Part shown: one piece after another, positions 16,755 through 25,412 of the stretch
Layout of the letters: each line of letters begins with the position of its first letter
How positions within the stretch are numbered: the first letter of the stretch is position 1
From: Pelorhabdus rhamnosifermentans
GTDB lineage: Bacteria > Bacillota > Negativicutes > UMGS1260
Direction: 5' to 3'
Length of the DNA stretch: 64,000 nucleotides
NCBI RefSeq assembly: GCF_018835585.1
Contig: NZ_JAHGVE010000001.1
Span: 124,001 to 188,000 of the forward strand
Made by a program: the position numbers and the translations under genes
The notes under the pieces: generated by a model
What the model saw: the letters and a program-made list of their open reading frames with translations, nothing else
What the model was told of the DNA's origin: nothing
Database searches by the model: none

Positions 16755-17417
16755 GTGAAGAAAGTTCGGATTTTCACTGTATTTCTTACATGTTTGATGA
16801 GTTTCTTGGTCACAAAGGATTTATTAGCGGCCGAGTATCAATTTTCTCCAGGCGATGTGGTAACAGTCAGTGTCTGGGGCTATGACGACCAGTTTCAAGG
16901 CAAAAATGCAAGTGCCATCGCGGGTAATGAGCTAGTCATTCGCCCGGACGGGAGAATGAGTTTTCCATTGGTTGGTGAAATCCAGGCAAGCGGACTGACA
17001 ATCGCTGAATTGACGAACCGCATTACTGCAGGATTGAGTGAATATATTGTCAATCCAAAAGTCAGTGTGAATGTTGTCAAATTTCATACCATTCGGCTGT
17101 ATGTTCTTGGTGAAGTGGCCAAGCCTGGAATGTATGAGGTGGAAAAGCAGCACAACATTTTAGATGCCATCGGCATGGCTGGTGGCCAAACCAAAGATGC
17201 TGCCAAGAAGAAAGTTATGATTATTCGCAGCGGTCAAACGGATCAACCCATCACGGTAAATTTACTTAAATTATTAAAAGATGGCGATATGAGTCAAAAT
17301 CAGGTATTGAATGACGGCGATGTAGTGTATCTATCCTCAAACGGGCGGCTGGATATTGCAAGGGACATTCTCCCCTATTTGTCTGGGTTATATTATGCAA
17401 CACATCTGCATGACTGA
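16755..17417 (+). CDS. Polysaccharide export protein, Wza/SLBB type
   Basis: A 220-residue secreted protein with a signal peptide (residues 1-27, ending LLAAEY). A Poly_export domain follows (YQFSPGDVVTVSVWGYDD, then VIRPDGRMSFPLVGEIQASG) and one SLBB domain (VYVLGEVAKPGMYEV). Wza-type proteins form the outer-membrane exit channel. There is no lipobox cysteine at the cleavage site, unlike E. coli Wza, and the protein is short. GTG 16755 is used with GGAGG upstream. Its presence is the best sign of an outer membrane. Confidence 0.9.
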   Translation: MKKVRIFTVFLTCLMSFLVTKDLLAAEYQFSPGDVVTVSVWGYDDQFQGKNASAIAGNELVIRPDGRMSFPLVGEIQASGLTIAELTNRITAGLSEYIVNPKVSVNVVKFHTIRLYVLGEVAKPGMYEVEKQHNILDAIGMAGGQTKDAAKKKVMIIRSGQTDQPITVNLLKLLKDGDMSQNQVLNDGDVVYLSSNGRLDIARDILPYLSGLYYATHLHD

Positions 17418-17464
17418 TAGGGTCCTTCGGTACCTTACTGATTTTACAACACGGAGGCAATAGT

Positions 17465-18925
17465 GTGAATGAAACAACCCTTGATTTAAAAGAGATGCTG
17501 AAAATCATTAAAAAACGATACAAGTTGATTAGAAATGTATTTCTGGTCTTTGTCATACTGGCGGTGGTGATTAGCTTGATTATTCCTCCCACCTATGAAG
17601 CGGTGACGAATTTACGGGTCAAACAGCCCAAAGGCTTAGGTGATTCACTCCTCGCCGATTTACCTGTGGACAGTTCGGCTCATACCAAACAATTAATGAA
17701 TACCTATGCCGAAATCCTCAAAGGCCGTACTGTTATGCAAGAGGTTATTGATCAGACTCAAGGCGATAAGGAAGAAGTTCCTACTTATGAACAGTTTTTG
17801 AAGCGGATTACGACAGAACCGGTTAAGGACACAGAAATATTGAAGATCAAAGTCACTGCAAGGTCCCCCGAGGAAGCCGAATGGGTAGCCAATACGCTAG
17901 TCAATACTTTCTTGGAACGCATGACCTTTTTAGTTCGTGCGGAGCAGTCTAATGTACGGGCTTTTATTGGTCAGCGGCTGCAGGAATCCAAACAAGAATT
18001 AGAACAATCGGAAGAAGCCCTTCAAGAATATAAGACGCAGCAAAAAATTGTTGACCCGGCGGAAGAAACGAAAGCCATGCTTACCAAGCTGTCTGATATT
18101 GATAAACTGGCGGCGCAAAATAAGGCCGACTTAGCAGCGGCTCAGGCTACTTTCGGTGTTACTCAGCAACAACTGAATCAAGAAAAATCAGGTTTTGTGG
18201 CGGACAGTCCGTTGATCCAGCAATATAAAGGCAAGTTGGCTGATGAGGAAGTCCAATTGGTTACCCTCATTGCCAATTATACGGATAAACATCCCCAAGT
18301 CGCGGCAACACGCGCTGCTATTGAAGCCACGAAGGTCAAATTAAACACGGAAATTGCCCGTGTCATTAGTGCGGATGCCCCTTCTATGAATCCGATTCAT
18401 ATCGGCTTGGTGCAAGGAAGGATTCAAGCGGAGGCGCAAATTGCTGCCGGGGCTGCTCAGAATCAGGCAATCAATTCGATTGTCAGTGCTAGTGAGCGAG
18501 AGCTCGGTACCTTGCCTGTGAAAGAACAAGGCTTAATGAAAGTCATGCGTAACGCATCTGTAAATCAGGAAATCTACATTATGCTTGCCAAGCGCTATGA
18601 GGAAGCCCGCATTAGTGAAGTTATGGAACCAACTGAAGTCCAAGTCATCGATGTAGCCATTGCCCCGGACAAGCCCATCATGCCCAAGAAAATCTTGAAC
18701 GTATTGATTGCGGCCATATGTGGTTTGTTCGTTGGTACAGGCTGGGCATTTTTGAAGGAATACATGCATAAAACGATTAGGACTGCCGAAGACGTGCAGC
18801 AGTATTTAGATATGCCAGTCATGGGGAGTATTCCTGATTTTACGATCCGCGATAAAAGGCAGAGGACAGGTAGGTGGAGTAGACTGGCTCAACTTGTTCA
18901 GAGAAAATTGCCATGGGGAGGCTAA
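17465..18925 (+). CDS. Wzz/GumC-type chain-length determinant
   Basis: A 486-residue polysaccharide co-polymerase. A first membrane segment lies at about residues 20-42, the Wzz domain follows, then a long coiled coil (about 170-300, rich in Q, E and K), and a second membrane segment at about 409-428 preceded by the proline-rich APDKPIMPKK. A short cytoplasmic tail would contact the separate BY-kinase encoded next. GTG 17465 follows GGAGG by 8 nt. The 47-nt gap to wza has no gene. Confidence 0.9.
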   Translation: MNETTLDLKEMLKIIKKRYKLIRNVFLVFVILAVVISLIIPPTYEAVTNLRVKQPKGLGDSLLADLPVDSSAHTKQLMNTYAEILKGRTVMQEVIDQTQGDKEEVPTYEQFLKRITTEPVKDTEILKIKVTARSPEEAEWVANTLVNTFLERMTFLVRAEQSNVRAFIGQRLQESKQELEQSEEALQEYKTQQKIVDPAEETKAMLTKLSDIDKLAAQNKADLAAAQATFGVTQQQLNQEKSGFVADSPLIQQYKGKLADEEVQLVTLIANYTDKHPQVAATRAAIEATKVKLNTEIARVISADAPSMNPIHIGLVQGRIQAEAQIAAGAAQNQAINSIVSASERELGTLPVKEQGLMKVMRNASVNQEIYIMLAKRYEEARISEVMEPTEVQVIDVAIAPDKPIMPKKILNVLIAAICGLFVGTGWAFLKEYMHKTIRTAEDVQQYLDMPVMGSIPDFTIRDKRQRTGRWSRLAQLVQRKLPWGG

Positions 18926-18927
18926 TC

Positions 18928-19620
18928 ATGTCACAACACTACCAATTGATTGTACAACAAGATGCAAAATCGCCAATAGCCGAGGCCTATCGTACGCTGC
19001 GGACGAATATCCAATTTGCCAAAATCGATGGTGAATTAAAAACACTGATGTTCACCAGCGCCGGACCTGGGGAAGGGAAATCAACTACTGCCGCAAACAC
19101 GGCCATTGCTCTGGCGCAATCTGGGAAAAAGGTAATTGTTGTTGATTGCGATTTGCGTAAACCTGTCCAGCATCAGATTTTTAACCGATCCAAACGTGGT
19201 GTTACGAACTTTTTGGTGGAAGATCTGGTCGTTACTAATCTTATCCAGGATACGGGAATTGAAAATCTGAGGGTATTGACGAGTGGTCCCATACCCCCGA
19301 ATCCTTCGGAACTGTTGGGAGCGGCAAGAATGCAGGAATTGTTGGAGGCTTTGCAAGCGCAGTCGGACTATCTTATCATCGATGTGCCGCCAGTAGTGGC
19401 TGTTACCGATGCTTGTGTGCTGGCTTCTAAAGTCGATGGAATTCTGTTGGTATTGGATTCTAGTGCCGTGCATCCTCCGGAGATGGCCCAAAGAGCCAAG
19501 GAATTGTTGACAAATGCCAACGGACATCTCCTGGGAGTTATTCTCAATCGAGTAGAGATTGAGGAAGAACATGCCTATTATTACTATTACTATGGTAATG
19601 AAAAAAAGAAAAAAGCGTGA
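18928..19620 (+). CDS. BY-family tyrosine kinase, CpsD/CapB type
   Basis: A 230-residue autokinase. Walker A is SAGPGEGKSTT near residue 43, Walker A' is VIVVDCDLRKP near 68 and Walker B is YLIIDVPPV. The C-terminal tail has six tyrosines in a row (near 216-221) then KKKK, the autophosphorylation cluster removed by the PHP phosphatase. ATG 18928 is chosen since GGGGAGG at 18914-18919 precedes it; ATG 18913 lies before that site. Split Wzz and kinase genes are the Firmicute arrangement. Confidence 0.93.
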   Translation: MSQHYQLIVQQDAKSPIAEAYRTLRTNIQFAKIDGELKTLMFTSAGPGEGKSTTAANTAIALAQSGKKVIVVDCDLRKPVQHQIFNRSKRGVTNFLVEDLVVTNLIQDTGIENLRVLTSGPIPPNPSELLGAARMQELLEALQAQSDYLIIDVPPVVAVTDACVLASKVDGILLVLDSSAVHPPEMAQRAKELLTNANGHLLGVILNRVEIEEEHAYYYYYYGNEKKKKA

Positions 19621-19649
19621 CGCAATAAGATTGGGTGGAGGTGTTTGTT

Positions 19650-21560
19650 ATGCGGCGAAGGTGGTTGTCTATAGTAATGATTATCACAGATATATTGATT
19701 GTTTCATTAGTACCATTTCTTGCATTTTTCCTTCGTTTTGAAGGCGTAGTGAGCACGTATTACTATACGCTGCTTTTTCATTACTTACCGGCAATTATTT
19801 TGATCCGTTTGGGAAGCTTTTACTTATTTCGTTTATATCATCGATTGTGGCGCTATGCCAGTATTCACGAATTGATGGGAATTATCGGAGCCGTTACGGT
19901 CAGTTCGTTGATCCTTGGTGGCTATTTCATGCTGATAGGTTTTACACCACCCAGAAGTATCCAAGTGATAAGCTGGATATTTAATATAGTGTTAATTGGC
20001 AGCAGTCGATTAGGATTGCGCGTGCTGCACTATGTATTGCGTCCGACATCTACGAAGCCGATTCAGCAAGTTCTTATTATCGGGGCTGGCGATGCCGGTG
20101 CTATGATCGCGCGGGAAATTATTCAGCGTTACTATGAGACAAAAAAACTGATTGGGTTTATTGACGATTCTTCCTATAAAGGGAATCGGATGATGTTTGG
20201 CGTGAGAGTATTGGGGACGCAAAACGATATTGAGCGTATTGTTGAGGAGCAACATATTAATGAGATTATTATTGCCATGCCTTCTGTCGGCGGCGACATT
20301 GTCCGGTCAATTGTAAAAAAATGCCAGAACATACATTGCAGCGTGCAGACTGTTCCAGGTATTTATGAACTGATCGATGGAAAGGTCAGTTTGCAGCAGC
20401 TGCGCAAGGTGGATTTAGAAGATTTGCTCAGGCGGGATCCTGTCCAGCTTAACTTAGCAGAAATTGCCGGATATTTGACGGGTAAACGAGTGCTCATTAC
20501 CGGAGCGGGTGGTTCTATTGGCTCTGAACTTTGTCGACAGGTGGTGAAAATGTTACCGGAAACACTGGTGCTGCTGGGTAAAGGGGAAAATAGCATTTAT
20601 GAAATTGACCAGGAACTGAAGAGCAAGCATCCTTTAGTGGCGTTAACGCCCGTGATTGCCGATGTGCGGGATAAAAGGCGTATGGATGAGGTATTTAGTC
20701 AGTTTCAGCCGCAAGTTGTTTTTCATGCGGCGGCTCATAAACATGTGCCTCTGATGGAAGCGCAACCAGAGGAAGCCGTACGTAATAATATTTTCGGTAC
20801 CAAGACGGTGGCTGAGGCGGCTCATGAGGCAGGTGCTGAAGTATTTGTTATGATCTCCACAGATAAAGCCGTCAATCCTACCAGTGTCATGGGCGCAACT
20901 AAAAGGGTCGCTGAACTCATTATTCAAAATATCAGTAAAAAAAGTTCGACCAAATTTGCTGTGGTCCGATTTGGCAATGTACTTGGCAGTCGCGGGAGCG
21001 TAATCCCTTTATTTAAAAAACAAATTGCTAAAGGCGGCCCCATCACGATTACGCATCCCGATATGGAACGTTACTTTATGACCATCCCGGAGGCTTCGCA
21101 ATTAGTCCTTCAGGCTGGGGCTATTGCCAAGGGAGGTGAGGTTTTTGTACTTGATATGGGGAAACCCGTTAAGATTTTGGATATGGCCTGTGACCTTATT
21201 GAATTGTCCGGCCTTTCGCCATATAAAGATATTCCGATCCAATTTACAGGAATTAGGCCAGGTGAAAAATTATTTGAGGAATTGTTGACAGCCAAGGAAG
21301 GGACGACTTCGACGAAGCACGAGAAGATTTTTGTTGCTAATTTGAAAACGGTCGATGAAAAAATTCTGCTGCAAAGATTATTATCCTTGCAGCTGGCCGT
21401 GGACAGGACGGAAGTCATTCAGGAACTAGCGAAATTGATTCCAACCTTTCAAAGTGCGCAGCTTCCAAAACGCAAAGTTGTTTATCATGAGGCGGATGTC
21501 ATAAGCGAACGGGGAAAACATTCTGTGGAGCAGTATCAGACAGTAACCGATGCCAGTTAA
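19650..21560 (+). CDS. pglF: UDP-GlcNAc 4,6-dehydratase, PglF/CapD type
   Basis: A 636-residue membrane dehydratase. Four hydrophobic segments fill residues 1 to about 120. A first Rossmann domain has IIGAGDAGAM near 143, and the catalytic domain has ITGAGGSIGSELCRQ near 281, the STDKAVNPTSVMGATKR active site near 402, and RFGNVLGSRGSVIP. It removes water from UDP-GlcNAc to give the 4-keto-6-deoxy sugar. ATG 19650 follows GGTGGAGGTG. The next three genes complete the bacillosamine route, which favours PglF over WbpM. Confidence 0.9.
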   Translation: MRRRWLSIVMIITDILIVSLVPFLAFFLRFEGVVSTYYYTLLFHYLPAIILIRLGSFYLFRLYHRLWRYASIHELMGIIGAVTVSSLILGGYFMLIGFTPPRSIQVISWIFNIVLIGSSRLGLRVLHYVLRPTSTKPIQQVLIIGAGDAGAMIAREIIQRYYETKKLIGFIDDSSYKGNRMMFGVRVLGTQNDIERIVEEQHINEIIIAMPSVGGDIVRSIVKKCQNIHCSVQTVPGIYELIDGKVSLQQLRKVDLEDLLRRDPVQLNLAEIAGYLTGKRVLITGAGGSIGSELCRQVVKMLPETLVLLGKGENSIYEIDQELKSKHPLVALTPVIADVRDKRRMDEVFSQFQPQVVFHAAAHKHVPLMEAQPEEAVRNNIFGTKTVAEAAHEAGAEVFVMISTDKAVNPTSVMGATKRVAELIIQNISKKSSTKFAVVRFGNVLGSRGSVIPLFKKQIAKGGPITITHPDMERYFMTIPEASQLVLQAGAIAKGGEVFVLDMGKPVKILDMACDLIELSGLSPYKDIPIQFTGIRPGEKLFEELLTAKEGTTSTKHEKIFVANLKTVDEKILLQRLLSLQLAVDRTEVIQELAKLIPTFQSAQLPKRKVVYHEADVISERGKHSVEQYQTVTDAS

Positions 21561-21607
21561 ATAAAATAGGACTGTTTCAGAATGAAAAATTTGGGAGTGG
21601 GGAGAGG

Positions 21608-22822
21608 ATGGAAATGGGTTCAGCTAAAATTTATCTTTCATCACCGCATATGAGTGATGAAGGGTATGAAAAGGTTTATGTCAGAGAGGCTTTTGACACG
21701 AATTGGATTGCCCCCCTTGGCAAGAACGTGAATGAGTTTGAAAAAGAATTCTCAGCAAAATTAGGCGCAAAGTGTGCGGCGGCACTGTCTTCTGGAACAG
21801 CTGCCATTCATATGGCGCTGAAAGCAGTGGGTGTAGGTCAAGACCAGGAAAGGATTGATCGTCACAACCGAGATATTGTGTTTTGTCCTTCCATGACTTT
21901 TTCAGCTACGGCAAATCCGATTATCTATCAGAATGCCGTACCTGTTTTTATTGATTCCGATGAGGAATCGTGGAATATGTCACCTGTCGCGCTAGAAAAG
22001 GCGTTTCAGAAATATGAGGGAAAGGTCAAGGCCGTATTAGTCGCTCATCTCTATGGTTTATCAGCTGATTTAGATAAGATATTGGCGTTGTGTAATCACT
22101 ATCATGTTCCTTTGATTGAAGATGCTGCTGAATCGTTAGGTACGTTATATAAAGGAAAATACACGGGAACTTTTGGAAAATACGGCATATTTAGTTTCAA
22201 TGGCAATAAAATTATCACAACATCTGGTGGGGGCATGGTTGTAGCGAACGATCCGGAAACGTCCGAAGAGCGCATTGCTAAAATACGTTTCTGGGCTACT
22301 CAGAGTAGAGATACAGCCCGGTGGTATCAGCATAGTGAGCTTGGCTACAATTATCGGATGTCAAACGTTGTGGCAGGCATTGGCCGAGGACAATTGAAAG
22401 TTTTAGATCAGAGAATAGCAGAAAAGAAAAACATTTTTGCCTTTTATCAGCGGGCGTTTGAAGGATTAGACGGCATTGAAATGATGCCTGTAAATGATTG
22501 GAATCAGCCCAATTATTGGCTTTCTTGCATTACGCTGAATGGATCGGTGACGCCGCTCGATGTGTTGCGGGCTTTAGATGAAGAAAATATTGAATCACGT
22601 CCGATTTGGAAGCCGATGCATCTTCAACCTTACTATAGTGAGTGTGATTTTATTAGTCAGTGTGAGAGTGATCCTGTCGATGGCGAGCTTTTTAAGAATA
22701 GTGTATGTAATAGTGTTAGTGAGAAGATTTTTAAGCAAGGTGTATGTTTGCCAAGCGACACGAATATGAATGAAGATGATTTGGAAAGGGTCGTTAGGAT
22801 CATGAAGAAGTTGTGGAGATGA
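21608..22822 (+). CDS. pglE: UDP-4-keto sugar aminotransferase, PglE-like
   Basis: A 404-residue PLP enzyme of the DegT/DnrJ/EryC1 family. It has SSGTAAIHMALKAVG, LIEDAAESLGT and the Schiff-base lysine 201 in FSFNGNKIITTSGGG. With the dehydratase before it and the sugar transferase after it, it should aminate C4 of UDP-4-keto-6-deoxy-GlcNAc. The C-terminal part has an insertion rich in serine, cysteine and valine (near residue 350). GGGAG precedes the ATG. Confidence 0.88.
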   Translation: MEMGSAKIYLSSPHMSDEGYEKVYVREAFDTNWIAPLGKNVNEFEKEFSAKLGAKCAAALSSGTAAIHMALKAVGVGQDQERIDRHNRDIVFCPSMTFSATANPIIYQNAVPVFIDSDEESWNMSPVALEKAFQKYEGKVKAVLVAHLYGLSADLDKILALCNHYHVPLIEDAAESLGTLYKGKYTGTFGKYGIFSFNGNKIITTSGGGMVVANDPETSEERIAKIRFWATQSRDTARWYQHSELGYNYRMSNVVAGIGRGQLKVLDQRIAEKKNIFAFYQRAFEGLDGIEMMPVNDWNQPNYWLSCITLNGSVTPLDVLRALDEENIESRPIWKPMHLQPYYSECDFISQCESDPVDGELFKNSVCNSVSEKIFKQGVCLPSDTNMNEDDLERVVRIMKKLWR

Positions 22823-22825
22823 AAG

Positions 22826-23479
22826 ATGCAGGTAGAGTCGATCGGATTGTATAGAAAGGTTTTTAAAAGATGGATGGATTTTGTATTGTCACTATGTTCG
22901 ATCCTAGTTCTATCGCCTGTAATACTTATTATCGCTTTTTTTGTCCGAGTTAAATTAGGTAGTCCAGTATTTTTTAAGCAACAGCGACCAGGGGTACATG
23001 AGAAGATATTTAAGATGGTTAAATTTAGAACAATGACAGACGAAAGAGGCGAGGATGGAAAACTGCTTGCTGATGAAAAACGTTTGAATCGTTTCGGTAA
23101 GCTATTACGCTCTACATCATTAGATGAACTGCCGGAGCTCATCAACATCTTAAAAGGTGATATGAGTATTGTGGGACCGAGGCCATTATTGGTTCAATAT
23201 TTACCCTTGTACGATGAATACCAAAGACATCGACATGATGTGAGGCCTGGGCTTACCGGATATGCACAGATTCATGGGCGAAATGCGATTAGCTGGGAAG
23301 AGAAGTTCGCATTGGACGTGGAATATACGCAGAGCATAACCTTTCTGGGTGACTGGAAGATCATCATCAAAACAGTGATCAAGGTGTTTAAACGGGAAGG
23401 AATCAATTCTGGGCGGGCTGCTACGATGGAAGCGTTTCGCGGTAGAGAGAATAAAGGAAAACAGTCAATAGATTTATAG
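22826..23479 (+). CDS. pglC: Initiating phosphoglycosyl transferase, PglC-like
   Basis: A 217-residue monotopic bacterial sugar transferase. One N-terminal re-entrant hydrophobic segment (FVLSLCSILVLSPVILIIAF) is followed by the core: KMVKFRTM, the catalytic DE pair in STSLDELPELINIL near residue 100, GDMSIVGPRPLL and RPGLTGYAQI. It lacks the long N-terminal part of WcaJ or WbaP, as PglC does. It would transfer phospho-diNAcBac to undecaprenyl phosphate and start each repeat unit. It starts 4 nt after pglE. Confidence 0.9.
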   Translation: MQVESIGLYRKVFKRWMDFVLSLCSILVLSPVILIIAFFVRVKLGSPVFFKQQRPGVHEKIFKMVKFRTMTDERGEDGKLLADEKRLNRFGKLLRSTSLDELPELINILKGDMSIVGPRPLLVQYLPLYDEYQRHRHDVRPGLTGYAQIHGRNAISWEEKFALDVEYTQSITFLGDWKIIIKTVIKVFKREGINSGRAATMEAFRGRENKGKQSIDL

Positions 23480-23489
23480 TGGGGATGAG

Positions 23490-24137
23490 ATGTTGCAAAA
23501 ATTAGTCATCATCGGAGCCGGAGGTTTTGGTCGCGAAGTTCAGTGGCTCGTAGAAAGAATGAATCAGCAAGAGAAAACATGGAATTTAATGGGATATATA
23601 GATGACGGAATGGAGAAGGGAACGATTATTAATGGCCTTCCGGTTTTAGGAAGTATCAATGACTTAATAAAAGTTGAAGAGAAAGTGGCAGTTGCTTGTG
23701 CAATCGGTACTTCTGCAACAAGAAAAAAAGTACTTGACCGTTTAAAGAATAACAGCCAAATGGAGTTTCCTAACTTAATTGATCCGAGTGTTTTGGTATC
23801 CGGTTTAGTTTGTTTGGGGAAGGGGATTATCATTTGTGCCGGCAGTGTCCTTACTGTAAATATAACATTGGAGGATTTCGTAATTATCAATTTGGATTGT
23901 ACCATTGGGCATGATTCGAAATTAAGTAGGTTTGTTACGTTGTATCCCAGCGTAAATATTTCAGGAAACGTCTTTGTCGGTGAGGAAACGGAGTTAGGAA
24001 CGGGTACGCAAATTATACAAGGAATGAAGGTTTTGAATAATAGTATTGTTGGGGCAGGGGCGGTTGTCGTAAAAGACATACCTTCTAAATGTACAGCCGT
24101 AGGCAGTCCCGCTAAACCAATAAGATTTTATGAATAG
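23490..24137 (+). CDS. pglD: Sugar N-acetyltransferase, PglD/NeuD-like
   Basis: A 215-residue left-handed beta-helix acetyltransferase. The N-terminal domain binds the UDP-sugar (LVIIGAGGFGREVQWLVE) and the hexapeptide repeats carry the catalytic histidine in TIGHDSKL, ending GAGAVVVKDIPSKCTAVGSP. It should acetylate the C4 amine to give UDP-N,N'-diacetylbacillosamine. It follows the sugar transferase by 10 nt and closes the four-gene set. Confidence 0.88.
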   Translation: MLQKLVIIGAGGFGREVQWLVERMNQQEKTWNLMGYIDDGMEKGTIINGLPVLGSINDLIKVEEKVAVACAIGTSATRKKVLDRLKNNSQMEFPNLIDPSVLVSGLVCLGKGIIICAGSVLTVNITLEDFVIINLDCTIGHDSKLSRFVTLYPSVNISGNVFVGEETELGTGTQIIQGMKVLNNSIVGAGAVVVKDIPSKCTAVGSPAKPIRFYE

Positions 24138-24160
24138 AGGATATTAAGGAGAGTATCGAT

Positions 24161-25408
24161 TTGAAGAATGTTTGGTTGTGGAATCATTATGCAACGAATA
24201 TGTGTAGTGACCGTGGTGGAAGACATTACTGGTTTGCAGAAAATCTCATTAAACAAGGATATAATGCGACGGTATTTTGTGCAAATACAATTCATAATTC
24301 TGCGGAAATCATAGCAGTTGATAGTGGAAAATATACTTCCTATTTATCAGCAGACGGAATCCCGTTTGTATTTGTGAAGACACCATCCTACATGGAAAAT
24401 GGAAAGCAGAGAATCAAAAACATGGTAGCTTTCTACAGAAATATTTTTCCTGTTTCTAAGGATTATGCAAAAATAAATGGCAAACCTGATGTTATTCTCG
24501 CATCAAGTGTTCATCCTCTTACTTTGGTGGCAGGAATAAAAATTGCTAAGAAGTTTAGTATACCTTGTATTTGTGAAGTAAGAGATTTGTGGCCGGAAAG
24601 TATCGTAGCGTATGGTATTTTAAAGCGAAGGAGCATCCTAGCCCAAGCATTATATAAAGGTGAAAAATGGATTTATAAAAAGGCGGACTCTATTATCATG
24701 ACCTGGGAAGGCGGTAAAGATTATATTATTGATCAAGGTTGGGATAGGGATATTGATTTAGCTAAGGTAAAGCACATCAGTAATGGAGTCGTTGTTGACT
24801 TATTTGATAAAAATAGTGTGGAAAATCAGATAATTGATTCAGACTTAGATAATAAAAACTATAAAAACATTGTATATGCTGGTTCTATTAGGAAAGTTAA
24901 TAATCTTGGAATGTTATTGGATGCTGCGAAAATAATTCAAGATCAAGGGAATACAGAAATTATGTTTTTGATATATGGCTCTGGCGATGAAAGTGAAATG
25001 CTTAAGAAACGTTGTGAAAATGAAGGTATCCATAATGTTATATTCAAAGGACGGGTTGAAAAGAAGTACGTACCTTCTATTCTTAAAAAAGCTTATATAA
25101 ATATACTACATAATTCAAGCACTCTTCTTGATAAATATGGTCAAAGCCAAAACAAATTTTTTGAGTACTTAGCAGCTGGTAGATGTATTGTCCAGACATA
25201 TTCAACAGGATATAGTATTTGCGAAAGAGCTAACTGTGGGATTAGCGCTCCTATACAGAATGCAGAAGAAGTTGCTAAAGCAGTACTTACAGCTTGTAGT
25301 AATGAGAAGAAAAACCAGTCAATGGGTGAAAATGCTCGGAAGATGGCCTATGAATTTGATTTTAAAAAATTAACACAAGAATTGATTGATGTTATAGAAA
25401 TTGTATAA
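24161..25408 (+). CDS. Family 4 glycosyltransferase, WbuB/WcaI type
   Basis: A 415-residue GT-B enzyme. The N-terminus (NVWLWNHYATNMCSDRGGRH) resembles WbuB-type transferases; CEVRDLWPESIVAYG and the C-terminal donor site (VYAGSIRKVNN, then QSQNKFFEYLAAGRCIV) are typical. TTG 24161 is the start, with AAGGAGAG about 7 nt upstream. It probably adds the second sugar onto the diNAcBac carrier. Confidence 0.85.
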   Translation: MKNVWLWNHYATNMCSDRGGRHYWFAENLIKQGYNATVFCANTIHNSAEIIAVDSGKYTSYLSADGIPFVFVKTPSYMENGKQRIKNMVAFYRNIFPVSKDYAKINGKPDVILASSVHPLTLVAGIKIAKKFSIPCICEVRDLWPESIVAYGILKRRSILAQALYKGEKWIYKKADSIIMTWEGGKDYIIDQGWDRDIDLAKVKHISNGVVVDLFDKNSVENQIIDSDLDNKNYKNIVYAGSIRKVNNLGMLLDAAKIIQDQGNTEIMFLIYGSGDESEMLKKRCENEGIHNVIFKGRVEKKYVPSILKKAYINILHNSSTLLDKYGQSQNKFFEYLAAGRCIVQTYSTGYSICERANCGISAPIQNAEEVAKAVLTACSNEKKNQSMGENARKMAYEFDFKKLTQELIDVIEIV

Positions 25409-25412
25409 ATAA

